From the NCBI GenBank assembly GCA_015065165.1, contig SVQU01000002.1, forward strand, positions 38,460 through 102,459: a stretch of DNA of 64,000 bases. Direction: 5' to 3'. The notes under the pieces were generated by a model. The model saw only the letters and a program-made list of their open reading frames with translations, searched no databases and was not told the DNA's origin. Positions within the stretch are counted from its first letter, which is position 1. Each line of letters starts with the position of its first letter. The translations under genes were made by a program, and so were the position numbers. Shown here piece by piece: positions 9,257 to 17,207 of the stretch. The DNA comes from Oscillospiraceae bacterium (GTDB taxonomy: Bacteria; Bacillota; Clostridia; Oscillospirales; CAG-382).

Positions 9257-11050
9257 ATGATGAAAAAAGTCATTCTTTTGCTTTTAGCCGTATGTATGTG
9301 CATTTCCATGTGTGCTTGCGGCGGCGAAAGCTCAACAAACAGTTCTTCTTCGGTTTCTTCCGAAGCAGAATCTTCCGCGGTTTCTTCTAAGGTTGAATCC
9401 TCTGCGGTTTCTTCCAAGGTTGAATCCTCCGCAGTTTCTTCCGAGGTTGAATCCTCTGCGGTTTCCTCCGAGGTTGAATCCTCTGCGGTTTCCTCCGAGG
9501 TTGAATCCTCTGCAGTTTCTTCCGAGGTTGAATCCTCTGCGGTTTCCTCCGAGGTTGAATCCTCTGCAGTTTCTTCCGAGGTTGAATCCTCTGCAGTTTC
9601 TTCCGAGGTTGAATCCTCTGAACCCGAATGCACCAATCACGATTTTGAGGACGCTACCTGCACCTCTCCCAAAACCTGCAAAATCTGTGGCAAAACCGAA
9701 GGCAAAGCCAAGGACCACGATTGGAAAGACGCAGACTGCTCTAACCCCAAAACCTGCAAAGATTGCGGCAAAACCGAGGGCGAAGCAAAGGGCCACGATT
9801 GGAAAAAAGCAACCTGCACCGAACCCAAAACCTGCAAGGTTTGCGGCAAAACAAGAGGCGACGTTGAACACGACTGGCAGGAAGCAACCTGCAAGGCTCC
9901 CAAGACTTGTAAGGATTGCGGCAAAACCGAGGGTACAACCGCAAGCCACAGCTGGAAGAACGCAGATTGCACCAAGGCAAAAACCTGTAGGGTTTGCGGA
10001 GTAACCGAGGGCGCGGCTCTTGGCCACAGCTGGAAAAATGCCACCTGTACCGATGCAAAAACCTGCAAAACCTGCGGCAAAACCGAAGGTAGTGCTTTAG
10101 GACACGATTGGAAAGCCGCTACCTGCCAGGAATCCAAAACCTGCAAAACCTGCGGTAAAACCGACGGTTCCAAGGGTGCGCACAAATATTCCGACGGCAT
10201 TTGCTCGGTTTGCGGCGCAAAGGACCCCAACTACGTAAAGGTTTATAAGGCCGGCGAAACCTGGACAGTTCCCGGCGAATGGGAGCTTACCATTAATAAC
10301 GTTACTGAACACCCCTTGTGTAGTAGTCACCGCACCGAAAATTATGGTTTTACGGGTATGTATGGCGTAATGCTTAATTACACCTACAAGAACTTATCCA
10401 CTTCCGAACTAGATATCGGTTACAGCGACACCTTCGGTTCTATAACAGTTTATGACAGCGAATCCGAAAAAGCCGAGGAATACGGCATCGGTATTTGGTG
10501 CGACCACGAAAAGGATGCCACAAATTGTATGCCCGGAATGAAGGCCACTGCCAAACATTCTTACGCTACAAACAACAAGAGCACTACCGTTACTGTCTAC
10601 ATAACAAAAGAAGACTCAAAAGGAACTTCCCACACAGCAACATTTAAAGTTAACGTAACTCCCGCACCCCAAGAACCCGAGGAAGACAAGATGCAGGGAT
10701 ATAAGGTTACCTGCGACACCTCCCTCCCCGAAACCATTAGTTATTATGGATATGGCTCTAGCATTCAATCCTCCTGCCAGGTAACCGCGGTTTCCTTTGA
10801 AGTTTCCGGCGATGACCTTAAAATCTTTATGACAGGTAAGAAAACCTACGATTCCAAGGGTTCGGGACAGAGCGCAAGCTGTAAAATCGGCTGGAAGCTT
10901 TATAATTCCCAGAACTACGTTGTAGATGACGGTACCTTGTACACCAATTCTTTGGCAGTTGGCGAAGGATTCTTAAATGCCGATGATACCGCCTATGACG
11001 TTCTTGTTCCCGGCGAATCCTACCGTCTTGTAATAATGAACGTTAACTGA
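9257..11050 (+). CDS. Lipoprotein with Ser/Val/Glu tandem repeats and Cys4-like repeats
   Basis: This is a 597-residue surface lipoprotein. The signal peptide ends at Cys21 (SMCAC). Residues 32-121 are ten copies of a nine-residue unit, consensus AVSSEVESS, the first one divergent: an acidic, extended stalk. Residues about 125-320 are seven copies of a ~22-residue unit with the core CTxPKTCKxCGKTEG, separated by HDW-type linkers, plus a final half unit GICSVCG. The paired cysteines suggest small zinc-binding or disulfide knots. The C-terminal half (about 330-470) looks like an immunoglobulin-like DUF4352/Telokin type domain, and the last 110 residues are a further unrecognised beta-rich domain. 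The function is unknown; a sensor or adhesin role is only a guess. AAAGGAG lies just before the ATG pair at 9257/9260. Confidence 0.82.
   Translation: MMKKVILLLLAVCMCISMCACGGESSTNSSSSVSSEAESSAVSSKVESSAVSSKVESSAVSSEVESSAVSSEVESSAVSSEVESSAVSSEVESSAVSSEVESSAVSSEVESSAVSSEVESSEPECTNHDFEDATCTSPKTCKICGKTEGKAKDHDWKDADCSNPKTCKDCGKTEGEAKGHDWKKATCTEPKTCKVCGKTRGDVEHDWQEATCKAPKTCKDCGKTEGTTASHSWKNADCTKAKTCRVCGVTEGAALGHSWKNATCTDAKTCKTCGKTEGSALGHDWKAATCQESKTCKTCGKTDGSKGAHKYSDGICSVCGAKDPNYVKVYKAGETWTVPGEWELTINNVTEHPLCSSHRTENYGFTGMYGVMLNYTYKNLSTSELDIGYSDTFGSITVYDSESEKAEEYGIGIWCDHEKDATNCMPGMKATAKHSYATNNKSTTVTVYITKEDSKGTSHTATFKVNVTPAPQEPEEDKMQGYKVTCDTSLPETISYYGYGSSIQSSCQVTAVSFEVSGDDLKIFMTGKKTYDSKGSGQSASCKIGWKLYNSQNYVVDDGTLYTNSLAVGEGFLNADDTAYDVLVPGESYRLVIMNVN
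9350..9619 (+). repeat. 27-bp minisatellite inside the lipoprotein gene (10 units)
   Basis: Ten in-frame 27-bp units encode AVSSEVESS or variants. The last seven are nearly identical in DNA and differ mainly at a C/T and an A/G position that alternate between neighbours. That pattern fits recent expansion by slippage or recombination, so copy number probably varies between strains. Confidence 0.9.
9659..10220 (+). repeat. Cys-rich coding repeats, 7 full units plus a half unit
   Basis: Units of about 66 bp each encode a C-x5-C-x2-C pattern with the constant core KTCKxCGKTEG. They are more divergent in DNA than the upstream minisatellite, so they are older. Confidence 0.85.
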
Positions 11051-11073
11051 TTTCGTTTCATTTTATAACCCAC

Positions 11074-11106
11074 AAAAAACACACCCTTATCGGGTGTGTT
11101 TTTTGT
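11074..11106 (+). terminator. Rho-independent terminator
   Basis: The stem ACACACCC / GGGTGTGT with a four-base loop and a T run follows the lipoprotein stop at 11050. Confidence 0.85.
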
Positions 11107-11197
11107 TGTCTCCCCTATTTCTTCCCTCTTGCATATACTTTTATAAAGAACCCTTTGGCGGTTCTTGTAAAAAGATGTAAAGAAAGGATATTTTCCG

Positions 11198-11419
11198 ATG
11201 AATCAACAAGAATACGGGCTGTTTTGTATGGATATGGCTCCCGACGTGCCCGAAATGACCGAAAGCACCTTCCCGCCCCACGTTTCGTTGGGTATGATGT
11301 ACGTGCCCTTTCAGCGGTTTGAAAACCTTTACGACGGCGAAAAAGCCCTTGAGCGCGGAACGCTTTTTGCCGATTTGGATTTGCCCTTTTACGGCAGAAA
11401 GGCAGGTAACGGCAGATGA
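11198..11419 (+). CDS. cotJA: Spore coat-associated protein CotJA
   Basis: The 73-residue product matches CotJA: short, Met/Pro-rich, with the core PEMTESTFPPHVSLGMMYVP followed by FERFENLYD-like sequence and LDLPFYGRK near the end. CotJA belongs to the CotJ coat proteins made in the mother cell during sporulation. It is the first gene of cotJABC. Its stop overlaps the cotJB start in an ATGA arrangement, so the genes are translationally coupled. The start follows GAAAGGA at 11182-11188. A weak CATATACT box at 11132 could belong to a sigma-E/K promoter, but no convincing -35 was found. Confidence 0.92.
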   Translation: MNQQEYGLFCMDMAPDVPEMTESTFPPHVSLGMMYVPFQRFENLYDGEKALERGTLFADLDLPFYGRKAGNGR

Positions 11420-11688
11420 ACACCGACAGAAAACGTGAAACACTTATGCGCAAGGTGCAAATGTATGCCTTTGTTGCCCACGAATGCGCCCTTTATCTGG
11501 ATTGTCATCCCGAAAACCGCAAAGCCTTGGAAAAACACGGCGAAGCGGTTAAGGCTCTTAACAAAGCCGTGGAGGAATACGAGAATATGTACGGCCCTCT
11601 TACCGCAAACGCCGCAAAAGGCAACGGTGGCTGGAGCTGGGTTGCAGGCAAATGGCCTTGGCAAAACTATGACGAGGAGGCAAAATAA
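11416..11688 (+). CDS. cotJB: Spore coat protein CotJB
   Basis: The 90-residue product is CotJB: an alpha-helical protein with the characteristic AFVAHECALYLDCHPENRKA segment followed by a helix reaching to YENMYGPL. The C-terminus is Gly/Trp-rich (WSWVAGKWPWQ), as in family members. It lies second in cotJABC, overlapping cotJA by four bases and ending two bases before cotJC. CotJB is needed with CotJA and CotJC in the spore coat; its exact biochemical role is not settled. Confidence 0.93.
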   Translation: MNTDRKRETLMRKVQMYAFVAHECALYLDCHPENRKALEKHGEAVKALNKAVEEYENMYGPLTANAAKGNGGWSWVAGKWPWQNYDEEAK

Positions 11689-11690
11689 CA

Positions 11691-12290
11691 ATGTGGACCT
11701 ATGACAAGAAGCTTCAATACCCCGTGAACATTAAAAATACCAACCCCGCGTTGGCAAAAATGGTAATTTCTCAGTTTGGCGGACCCGATGGCGAGCTGGG
11801 CGCCGCCATGCGCTATCTCTCCCAGCGTTATACCATGCCCTATAACGAGGCGATTGGTATATTAACCGATATCGGTACGGAAGAGCTCGCCCATATGGAG
11901 ATGATTTGCGCCATTGTGCATCAGCTGACGCGGGATTTAACGCCGGAGCAAATTAAGGAGGGCGGCTTTGCCGATTACTACACCGACCACACCCTTGGTC
12001 TCTACCCTGTTGCGGCAAGCGGAACCCCTTGGTCCGCCACCACCTTCCAATCTACGGGCGACCCTATCGCTGACCTTTCCGAAGACCTCGCCGCCGAGCA
12101 GAAGGCGCGCAAGACCTACGACAACATTCTTCGTTTCTGCGATGACCCCGACGTGCGCGACCCCATAAAGTTCCTTCGTGAGCGCGAAATCGTGCATTTC
12201 CAACGATTTGGCGACGCGTTGCGTATTGTTCAGGACAATTTGGACTACAAGAATTTCTATGCTTATAACCCGAGCTTTGATAAGAGGTAA
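11691..12290 (+). CDS. cotJC: Spore coat protein CotJC, manganese-catalase family
   Basis: The 199-residue product belongs to the Mn-catalase-like CotJC family. The di-manganese four-helix core is recognisable through E-x2-H pairs: GTEELAHMEM near residue 65 and REREIVHFQRFGDAL near residue 165. DLAAEQKARKTY near 130 supplies a further metal-ligand helix. It probably protects the spore from peroxide as part of the coat. It is the last gene of cotJABC. A strong terminator follows at 12308. A decayed copy of its 3' end lies at 12639-12722. Confidence 0.95.
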   Translation: MWTYDKKLQYPVNIKNTNPALAKMVISQFGGPDGELGAAMRYLSQRYTMPYNEAIGILTDIGTEELAHMEMICAIVHQLTRDLTPEQIKEGGFADYYTDHTLGLYPVAASGTPWSATTFQSTGDPIADLSEDLAAEQKARKTYDNILRFCDDPDVRDPIKFLREREIVHFQRFGDALRIVQDNLDYKNFYAYNPSFDKR

Positions 12291-12307
12291 AGATAAATAG
12301 GCATAAT

Positions 12308-12342
12308 AAAAGCAGATGAGTTGTTACTCATCTGCTTTTTGT
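12308..12342 (+). terminator. Terminator of cotJABC
   Basis: AAAGCAGATGAGT pairs with ACTCATCTGCTTT around a four-base loop and is followed by a T run, 18 bases after the cotJC stop. Confidence 0.9.
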
Positions 12343-12404
12343 TGCTATTTGTATCAGATTGTGATAATATTTATACAGTACATGTAAAAAAGCAGGAGAT
12401 TGCT

Positions 12405-12608
12405 ATGGACCTTAAAAAGATTTTCGAAAAATTCGTCGATAAAAAAGTAATTATAACCGACATAGATGAAAAACGTTTCATGGGGATAATAGACGACTAT
12501 ATTGATGCAGAAGATAATTATTCGAACAAAGAAGGTATTATTCTAAATACAAAATCCGGTTTATACGAATTTACAAAAGATGACATCAAAAAAATCGAAT
12601 TGATTTGA
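12405..12608 (+). CDS. Small protein with Sm/SH3-like fold signature
   Basis: This 67-residue protein starts at the ATG at 12405, which is preceded by GCAGGAG (12392-12398). An upstream in-frame ATG at 12321 lies inside the cotJABC terminator and is rejected. The sequence alternates short beta strands in the pattern of small Sm/SH3-like barrels: VIITDIDEKRFMGIIDDYID, then a loop, then GIILNTKSGLYEF and a final KKIELI. No catalytic residues stand out. Similar short proteins occur in clostridia without assigned function. It stands alone between cotJC and a cotJC remnant. Calling it an RNA-binding LSM protein would go beyond the evidence. Confidence 0.65.
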   Translation: MDLKKIFEKFVDKKVIITDIDEKRFMGIIDDYIDAEDNYSNKEGIILNTKSGLYEFTKDDIKKIELI

Positions 12609-12638
12609 AGGTAATTTTACACATCTGTTTGAATTAGT

Positions 12639-12722
12639 CGCTTCGGTGATGCGTTGCGTATCGTTCAGGATAACCTTGATTATAAGAACTTTTATGCTTA
12701 TAACCCCAGCTTTGATAAGAGG
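12639..12722 (+). pseudogene. Remnant of a second cotJC copy (3' end only)
   Basis: Translated in frame, these 28 codons give exactly the last 28 residues of CotJC (from RFGDALRIV to NPSFDKR). Thirteen codons differ from cotJC, all synonymously. The frame then runs past the cotJC stop position to a TGA at 12750. No 5' part of the gene is present upstream, where the small gene at 12405 sits instead. The copy therefore came from a gene that had diverged under selection and was later truncated. Confidence 0.85.
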
Positions 12723-12734
12723 AAAACGAATAAC

Positions 12735-12762
12735 AAAAGGGACTTCGGTTGAAGTCCCTTTT
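12735..12762. terminator. Hairpin terminator after the cotJC remnant
   Basis: AAAAGGGACTT pairs with AAGTCCCTTTT around CGGTTG. It sits where the terminator of a lost cotJC copy would be, and also faces the DUF6273 gene at 12831. Confidence 0.75.
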
Positions 12763-12830
12763 ATATAGCCCCACAAAACGCACGATTTTGTGGGGACCCC
12801 GAATCCCTCAAAAACTTTTGTGTTAAAATA

Positions 12831-13514
12831 TTATTTTTTTATCCACATGGCGGGGCGGATTCCCAAATGATTATATTCGGGTGAATATGCAGGACCTATT
12901 TCACCATCCTCTTTTATAACGTGGTCTGCGTTTTTTGCCGAACGCAAAATCCAGCTTGTTGCCCAGCGAATTTCATTTGTTTCTTGCTCATAAGCATCCG
13001 CTTTTAATGCCAGTTTTGCGGTATATCTCCCCGCGCTAATCCAATAAGATTGATTTTCGTCAAATACAATAGGCCAAAGACAGCATCCTTTTTCGTAAGC
13101 GAAATTTGTTGGTATTGCAATTCTTTTTTGTTCAATGACGATATCGCCATCGGTGTCACCGCCAAAAAACAAAATCATCTCTGATTTGCTTGGTAAAAAT
13201 ATTTTATCTTGTACTCCTGTACCGCCATCGAGTTTACCGTTCCAACTAAAAACAGAGCTTGTTTTGATGTTACTAAGAACAATTTGTTCTTGTTCTTCTA
13301 CGGAAAAAGCGTTGTTGATAAAATCTTCGTTTAACCACGTTCTTATAGAAGAATTTTTCCACCCCTTATCGCTAACATCATACGGAAGGCACTCTAAAAT
13401 GTATTTACTTAACAAATAAATTTTGTCCTCGTCTTCTTTAAGAACAAGCCATTCTATCGGTTCTTTTTCTTTACTGTTTGATTGCCAATAGTTACCGAAA
13501 AATATAGTTTTCAT
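12831..13514 (-). CDS. DUF6273 domain protein
   Basis: The 227-residue protein begins MKTIFFGNYWQ at 13514, chosen for its GGAGG Shine-Dalgarno and the promoter at 13571-13543; an upstream in-frame ATG has neither. The sequence matches the DUF6273 type: IxFGxYxQ at the start, IEWLVL, then the signature W-x3-S-I-R-x-WLNEDFINNAF (about residues 53-70), and YNHLGIRPAMWI at the end. The fold is related to formylglycine-generating-enzyme / sulfatase-modifying (C-type-lectin-like) domains. Its function is unknown. There is no signal peptide, so it is probably cytoplasmic. It stands alone. Confidence 0.85.
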   Translation of the reverse strand: MKTIFFGNYWQSNSKEKEPIEWLVLKEDEDKIYLLSKYILECLPYDVSDKGWKNSSIRTWLNEDFINNAFSVEEQEQIVLSNIKTSSVFSWNGKLDGGTGVQDKIFLPSKSEMILFFGGDTDGDIVIEQKRIAIPTNFAYEKGCCLWPIVFDENQSYWISAGRYTAKLALKADAYEQETNEIRWATSWILRSAKNADHVIKEDGEIGPAYSPEYNHLGIRPAMWIKK

Positions 13515-13542
13515 AAATTTTCCTCCATAAAGAACTAAATTC

Positions 13543-13571
13543 ATTTTACGAATTATCCCGAAAAAAGTCAA
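13543..13571 (-). promoter_or_regulatory. Sigma-A promoter of the DUF6273 gene
   Basis: On the minus strand TTGACT (13571-13566) and TAAAAT (13548-13543) have a 17-bp spacer. The start codon is about 30 bases downstream. Confidence 0.65.
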
Positions 13572-13995
13572 CTAATTTCGTCAAAAAACTATCAAGAGAA
13601 AAATAACCCTAAACCCCTTATATTCGTTTGATAAGAGGAGGTTTTATGAGGGGAAGCTTTTGGAAAAGTTTCCCCTCGACTTTGCCCCACGAAAATACAT
13701 TTTCGTGGGGACCCCAACACTCCCTTTTAAAACTTTTTTACCGCAGAAAACATAGATTATCGGAAGGATAAATTTGCAGATATACCCTTCGATTTCGATA
13801 AGAATAGTGAAATTCCCAGACCGCAATCGCAAAAATACAGAACATATGTTCTTTAGGGTGGTGTATTTCCCGCTATTTTGGCGGGATGCACTTCCCTTTT
13901 TTATATGGCGGTAATTGGGCATCACTTCCCTGTTATTTTGCCGTCAAATTACCGTAAATTCGGCTATTTTTGACGATTTGTTCACATAATAAACC
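13572..13995. repeat. Non-coding stretch with two hairpins
   Basis: A GAGGGGAA / TTCCCCTC hairpin lies at 13648-13677. A palindrome of the CCCC-A-rich-GGGGACCCC family lies at 13685-13715. The minus-strand open frame at 13644-13925 has no ribosome binding site and runs through both hairpins, so no gene is called. Confidence 0.6.
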
Positions 13996-14024
13996 TTGAC
14001 AGCGGTGGATATATGGGGTAAAAT
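13996..14024 (+). promoter_or_regulatory. Sigma-A promoter of the RNB-like gene
   Basis: TTGACA at 13996-14001 and TAAAAT at 14019-14024 are 17 bp apart. Confidence 0.7.
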
Positions 14025-14106
14025 TATTATGTATATTTATATCAACGCCTTGAATGGGATTTGATATACAAACAAGGAAATCCAAACCGAAAGGATGGAT
14101 AAATTT

Positions 14107-15537
14107 ATGAGTTTTACAGAAAATATTTTATTCGGAGAATTTCCGAAAAACGTTATAGACCAAGCAAACGCCGCCGCGAGGATACGAACCTCGGCGTTTG
14201 TGTCCAATAGATTGGACCTTCGCGGCAAAACCGTGTTTGCCTTTTCCGATACACCCGATACACCCACCGAAAGTGCTTATTCGCTTTACCGAAAGGGAAG
14301 CGGTTGGCAATTGGGCATACACATCGCCGACGTATGCGAATATGTTTGCGAGGGTTCGCCCTTGGATATCGAGGCGCGAAAGAGAAAAGCCACTATCCGA
14401 GGAATCAACACCAAAATCGAGATGTTACCCGAAACCATTGTTAAAGAGCTTTGCAACTTTACCAAAAACGGCGACAAGCTTGCAATTTCGGTTCTTATCG
14501 ACCTTGACGGGGAGGGGAACGTAGAGAATATCGAGCTTGACGAAAGCGTTATACGTATTTCGGGGATGTGCGTTTATAACGAAATCGACCAGCTTCAAAC
14601 CGTCAGCGACGATTCGGCAGTTATGGTTTTAAGAGAGAAATATTCGCCCTTTAAAACCATTTTGGACGATATGTACGAGCTTGCGGCAAAATTCTGCATA
14701 CGCCGTATTCAACGCGGAGGGTTGGACTGCACACGCTTTTACAGAACTTACATTCGCGATGAGCAGGGAAGTATCGTTGATTTTAAACGTTTGGAAGAAC
14801 CGGACAGCCGCGCGATGCTTCGTGAAATTGGATATTTCGCCGCGGAATGTCTTGGGGAATATATGTTAAAGAAGAAATTACCCTGCATTTTCAACGGAAG
14901 AAGCTCTATAGCGAAAGAAACCTTGGATTATCTTGCGGAATTGGTTGGGGCAGGGGACTCTGCCGACAATTCGGCTTACCGTGTGGCGCAGATTGCGAAT
15001 TTGGCAAAGGGTACTCCTTATTACGGCTTTGTTTGCGATGCTATTGCATATTGGATTCCTTGTGCAAGCTTTTCCAACCAGCCGATTGACAACTTTTTCT
15101 GTGCCTGCGACCACGTGGTTTCCTTTTTCAACCCCGTTACCCATTATACCGATTTACTTATACAGCGCACCTTGAAAACCGCCATAAAGGCAGGCTCTGC
15201 CCAAAATCTTAACCTTAACAAGGAAAAGAAGATTGTTTCCGAAACAACCGACGAGGCAAACAGCGCAGAAAGGTTTATTTGCAAGGCGCGGAAGCAATTT
15301 TCTTCCGCCTGCGCCATTGAATATATATCTAACAATATGGCGAATAATTTTCTCGGCTTTCCCATAGACACCGACAAAAACGGGGAAGTGGCTGTTATGT
15401 TGGAATGTGGAATTATCGGAAAAGTTCCGTTAGAGTATGCCGTAGATTTCAAATATAAAAAGGCGCAACCCTTGGAATTTGAGGTTATTTCTATAAACAG
15501 CGGGGAAAACACCGCACTTTTGAAGCCTGTTATATAA
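14107..15537 (+). CDS. RNase II/R-family (RNB domain) protein with degenerate active site
   Basis: The 476-residue protein is mostly an RNB exoribonuclease domain. It has GIHIADVCEYV-x-EGSPLDIEA and MLPETIVKELCNF, the two best conserved RNB blocks, then SGMCVYNEIDQL and a closing FNPVTHYTDLLIQRTL. RNB enzymes hydrolyse RNA 3' to 5' using Mg bound by a D-x5-D-x-D-D cluster and an Arg in SPIRRY. Here the aspartate block reads SDTPDTPTESAY, so the expected last three aspartates align with P, E and S. SPIRRY reads NPVTHY, losing the Arg. The protein also lacks recognisable cold-shock and S1 RNA-binding domains. It may be a non-catalytic RNA-binding homologue. The ATG at 14107 fits AAGGA at 14091-14095; the ATG at 14095 overlaps that site. 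Confidence 0.82.
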   Translation: MSFTENILFGEFPKNVIDQANAAARIRTSAFVSNRLDLRGKTVFAFSDTPDTPTESAYSLYRKGSGWQLGIHIADVCEYVCEGSPLDIEARKRKATIRGINTKIEMLPETIVKELCNFTKNGDKLAISVLIDLDGEGNVENIELDESVIRISGMCVYNEIDQLQTVSDDSAVMVLREKYSPFKTILDDMYELAAKFCIRRIQRGGLDCTRFYRTYIRDEQGSIVDFKRLEEPDSRAMLREIGYFAAECLGEYMLKKKLPCIFNGRSSIAKETLDYLAELVGAGDSADNSAYRVAQIANLAKGTPYYGFVCDAIAYWIPCASFSNQPIDNFFCACDHVVSFFNPVTHYTDLLIQRTLKTAIKAGSAQNLNLNKEKKIVSETTDEANSAERFICKARKQFSSACAIEYISNNMANNFLGFPIDTDKNGEVAVMLECGIIGKVPLEYAVDFKYKKAQPLEFEVISINSGENTALLKPVI

Positions 15538-15539
15538 AA

Positions 15540-15608
15540 CGTTTCACGTGAAACAAAAGCAAGAATGTTTCACGTGGAACAAAAGCAGAAAATGTTTCAC
15601 GTGGAACA
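15540..15608. promoter_or_regulatory. Cluster of three parS centromere sites
   Basis: Three 16-bp sites occur at 15540-15555 (CGTTTCACGTGAAACA), 15566-15581 and 15593-15608 (both TGTTTCACGTGGAACA). The ParB/Spo0J consensus is TGTTNCACGTGAAACA. Sites two and three are perfect matches on the opposite strand, and site one differs at a single end base. Starts are 26 and 27 bp apart. The cluster fills the gap between the RNB-like gene and the solute-binding lipoprotein, with the last site touching that gene's AAAGGAG. It lies about 10 kb from the DnaA-box region, as expected for parS near the origin. Confidence 0.93.
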
Positions 15609-15623
15609 AAGGAGTTAACGTTA

Positions 15624-17096
15624 ATGAGAAAATTAATGTCATTTATATCAATTTTGCTTGTTTTGGCTCTTGCAGGGTGCGAAAACGTAAGTTATCACGA
15701 AGATTCCTCCCAAGAGGAGTTGGACAGAAACCAACAGCTGGAATCACAGCTTCCTGATATCGAATTTGACAACGAACGGGATTTTGTAATCTTTACCGAT
15801 TCTCCCGCCACCTTTTTAGAGGACGAAACAACTCCCGAAGCCATAAATACCGCAATTATAGAAAGAAATGCCTTTTTACGTGCCAAATACGGAGCAAACG
15901 TGGTGGTTCAGGAGAAGGACACAGAAACGCTTATTAACGAGCTGGACGCCGCCCAAAAGGCGGGAAAGGTCGTTTGCGATATGATTTCGGTTTCCGCAAA
16001 GGACAGCGTTAAGCTTTATACCTTGGGTTTGTTGGGGGATATGAACCTTTTGCCCGAATTTAACCTTGAGAACGGATTTTTTGATAAAAGCCTTTTTATG
16101 CCCTTGGCAACCAACAACTCCCTTTATCTTCTTGCCGACCCCTGCACTTTGGTTTATGACAGCACAAACGTGATATATTTTAACCGAAATCTGGTTAAAT
16201 CTCCCGAAATTAAAGAAGAAAGCGGGGAAGTGAGCGAGGGTGAGGAACCGAAATTTGCCCCCGACGTAGAAACACTTGCCATGCAAGGGAAGTGGACTTG
16301 GGATAAGTTTAACGAATACGCCCGCGCTTCCGCACCTAATTCCTATTCCAGCTCGGGCAGTAATATGAACACCGACAATTTCGGCTTCGGCGCGGAAAAG
16401 ACGGGTTTCGAATTCCCTGCGGCGATGTGGGTTTCCGCCAACAAGCCCTTTGTTTCGAACAGCTACAAAACATCACTTGAGCTTAGCATGGATATTGAAG
16501 AAACCAAGGAAATCGCCCAATATTTCCGCAAATTATACAGCGCCCGCGGAAGATTCCCCTTGGGGGACAATTCTGCAAAAAAGGCCTTTGAAGAGGGAAG
16601 AATAGCCTTTTATTGCAACGATTTAAACTATTTATACACCCTGAGAGACGGCTCGAGCAAGGGTGAGGAATATGGCATTTTGCCCATACCTAAATACAGC
16701 GAGGAACAGGAAAATTACCGTTGTCTTATCAATACGGATGCCCACGTGATATCCGTTCCCAAAACCTTGGAAACCGCCGATGAAGAACGAAAAGCCTTTG
16801 TTTCTGCGGTAATCAGCGCAACCTGTGGGGCAGGGGGCGAGACCGCCAAGGATGCTTATCTTAAATCTATGCTGGGTATGTACCTTAACAACAACGCCGA
16901 GGTTGTCCTTACAAAAACCATCGTAGACAGCGCGGTTTTCGATTTTACCGTAACCTACGGTTCGGAAATTTATGATATTGCAAGAGGCACCATTAATGCC
17001 GTTACCAACCATATCACCGAGGGTGTTCACTTGGATAACTATCTGAAAATCGCAGATAAATATTTTAAAGGATATTGCGACACTAATTTCCAATAA
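15624..17096 (+). CDS. Extracellular solute-binding lipoprotein (family 1-like), orphan
   Basis: This is a 490-residue lipoprotein with a lipobox LALAGC and Cys19. The layout is that of sugar-type ABC substrate-binding proteins. N-lobe features include the sequence around DCDMISVSAKDSVKLYTLGLLGDMN and the hinge region TLVYDSTNVIYFNRNLV. C-lobe features include WTWDKFNEYARA and KAFEEGRIAFYCNDL, the usual aromatic-rich ligand-facing segments. The C-terminal helix is normal. No permease or ATPase gene is nearby, so either these are elsewhere or the protein acts as a sensor. AAAGGAG precedes the ATG at 15624. The only DNA between it and the upstream gene is the parS cluster, so it may be read through from the RNB-like gene. 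Confidence 0.8.
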   Translation: MRKLMSFISILLVLALAGCENVSYHEDSSQEELDRNQQLESQLPDIEFDNERDFVIFTDSPATFLEDETTPEAINTAIIERNAFLRAKYGANVVVQEKDTETLINELDAAQKAGKVVCDMISVSAKDSVKLYTLGLLGDMNLLPEFNLENGFFDKSLFMPLATNNSLYLLADPCTLVYDSTNVIYFNRNLVKSPEIKEESGEVSEGEEPKFAPDVETLAMQGKWTWDKFNEYARASAPNSYSSSGSNMNTDNFGFGAEKTGFEFPAAMWVSANKPFVSNSYKTSLELSMDIEETKEIAQYFRKLYSARGRFPLGDNSAKKAFEEGRIAFYCNDLNYLYTLRDGSSKGEEYGILPIPKYSEEQENYRCLINTDAHVISVPKTLETADEERKAFVSAVISATCGAGGETAKDAYLKSMLGMYLNNNAEVVLTKTIVDSAVFDFTVTYGSEIYDIARGTINAVTNHITEGVHLDNYLKIADKYFKGYCDTNFQ

Positions 17097-17100
17097 ACCC

Positions 17101-17129
17101 TTGATTTATGGGATTAATTGGTATATAAT
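17101..17129 (+). promoter_or_regulatory. Sigma-A promoter of pgk
   Basis: TTGATT at 17101-17106 and TATAAT at 17124-17129 have a 17-bp spacer, leaving a leader of about 70 bases. Confidence 0.7.
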
Positions 17130-17207
17130 CATTGTGATATGGTGTAATAAAATCATATCTTGCTTTATGTAAAAAATAAAATTTATAAAAACTTAGGAGA
17201 AACAAAA

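Noticed and set aside
9241..9636. Minus-strand frame of Glu/Thr/Ser repeats
   Set aside because: It mirrors the 27-bp repeat of the plus-strand lipoprotein gene, which has the signal peptide, promoter and ribosome binding site.
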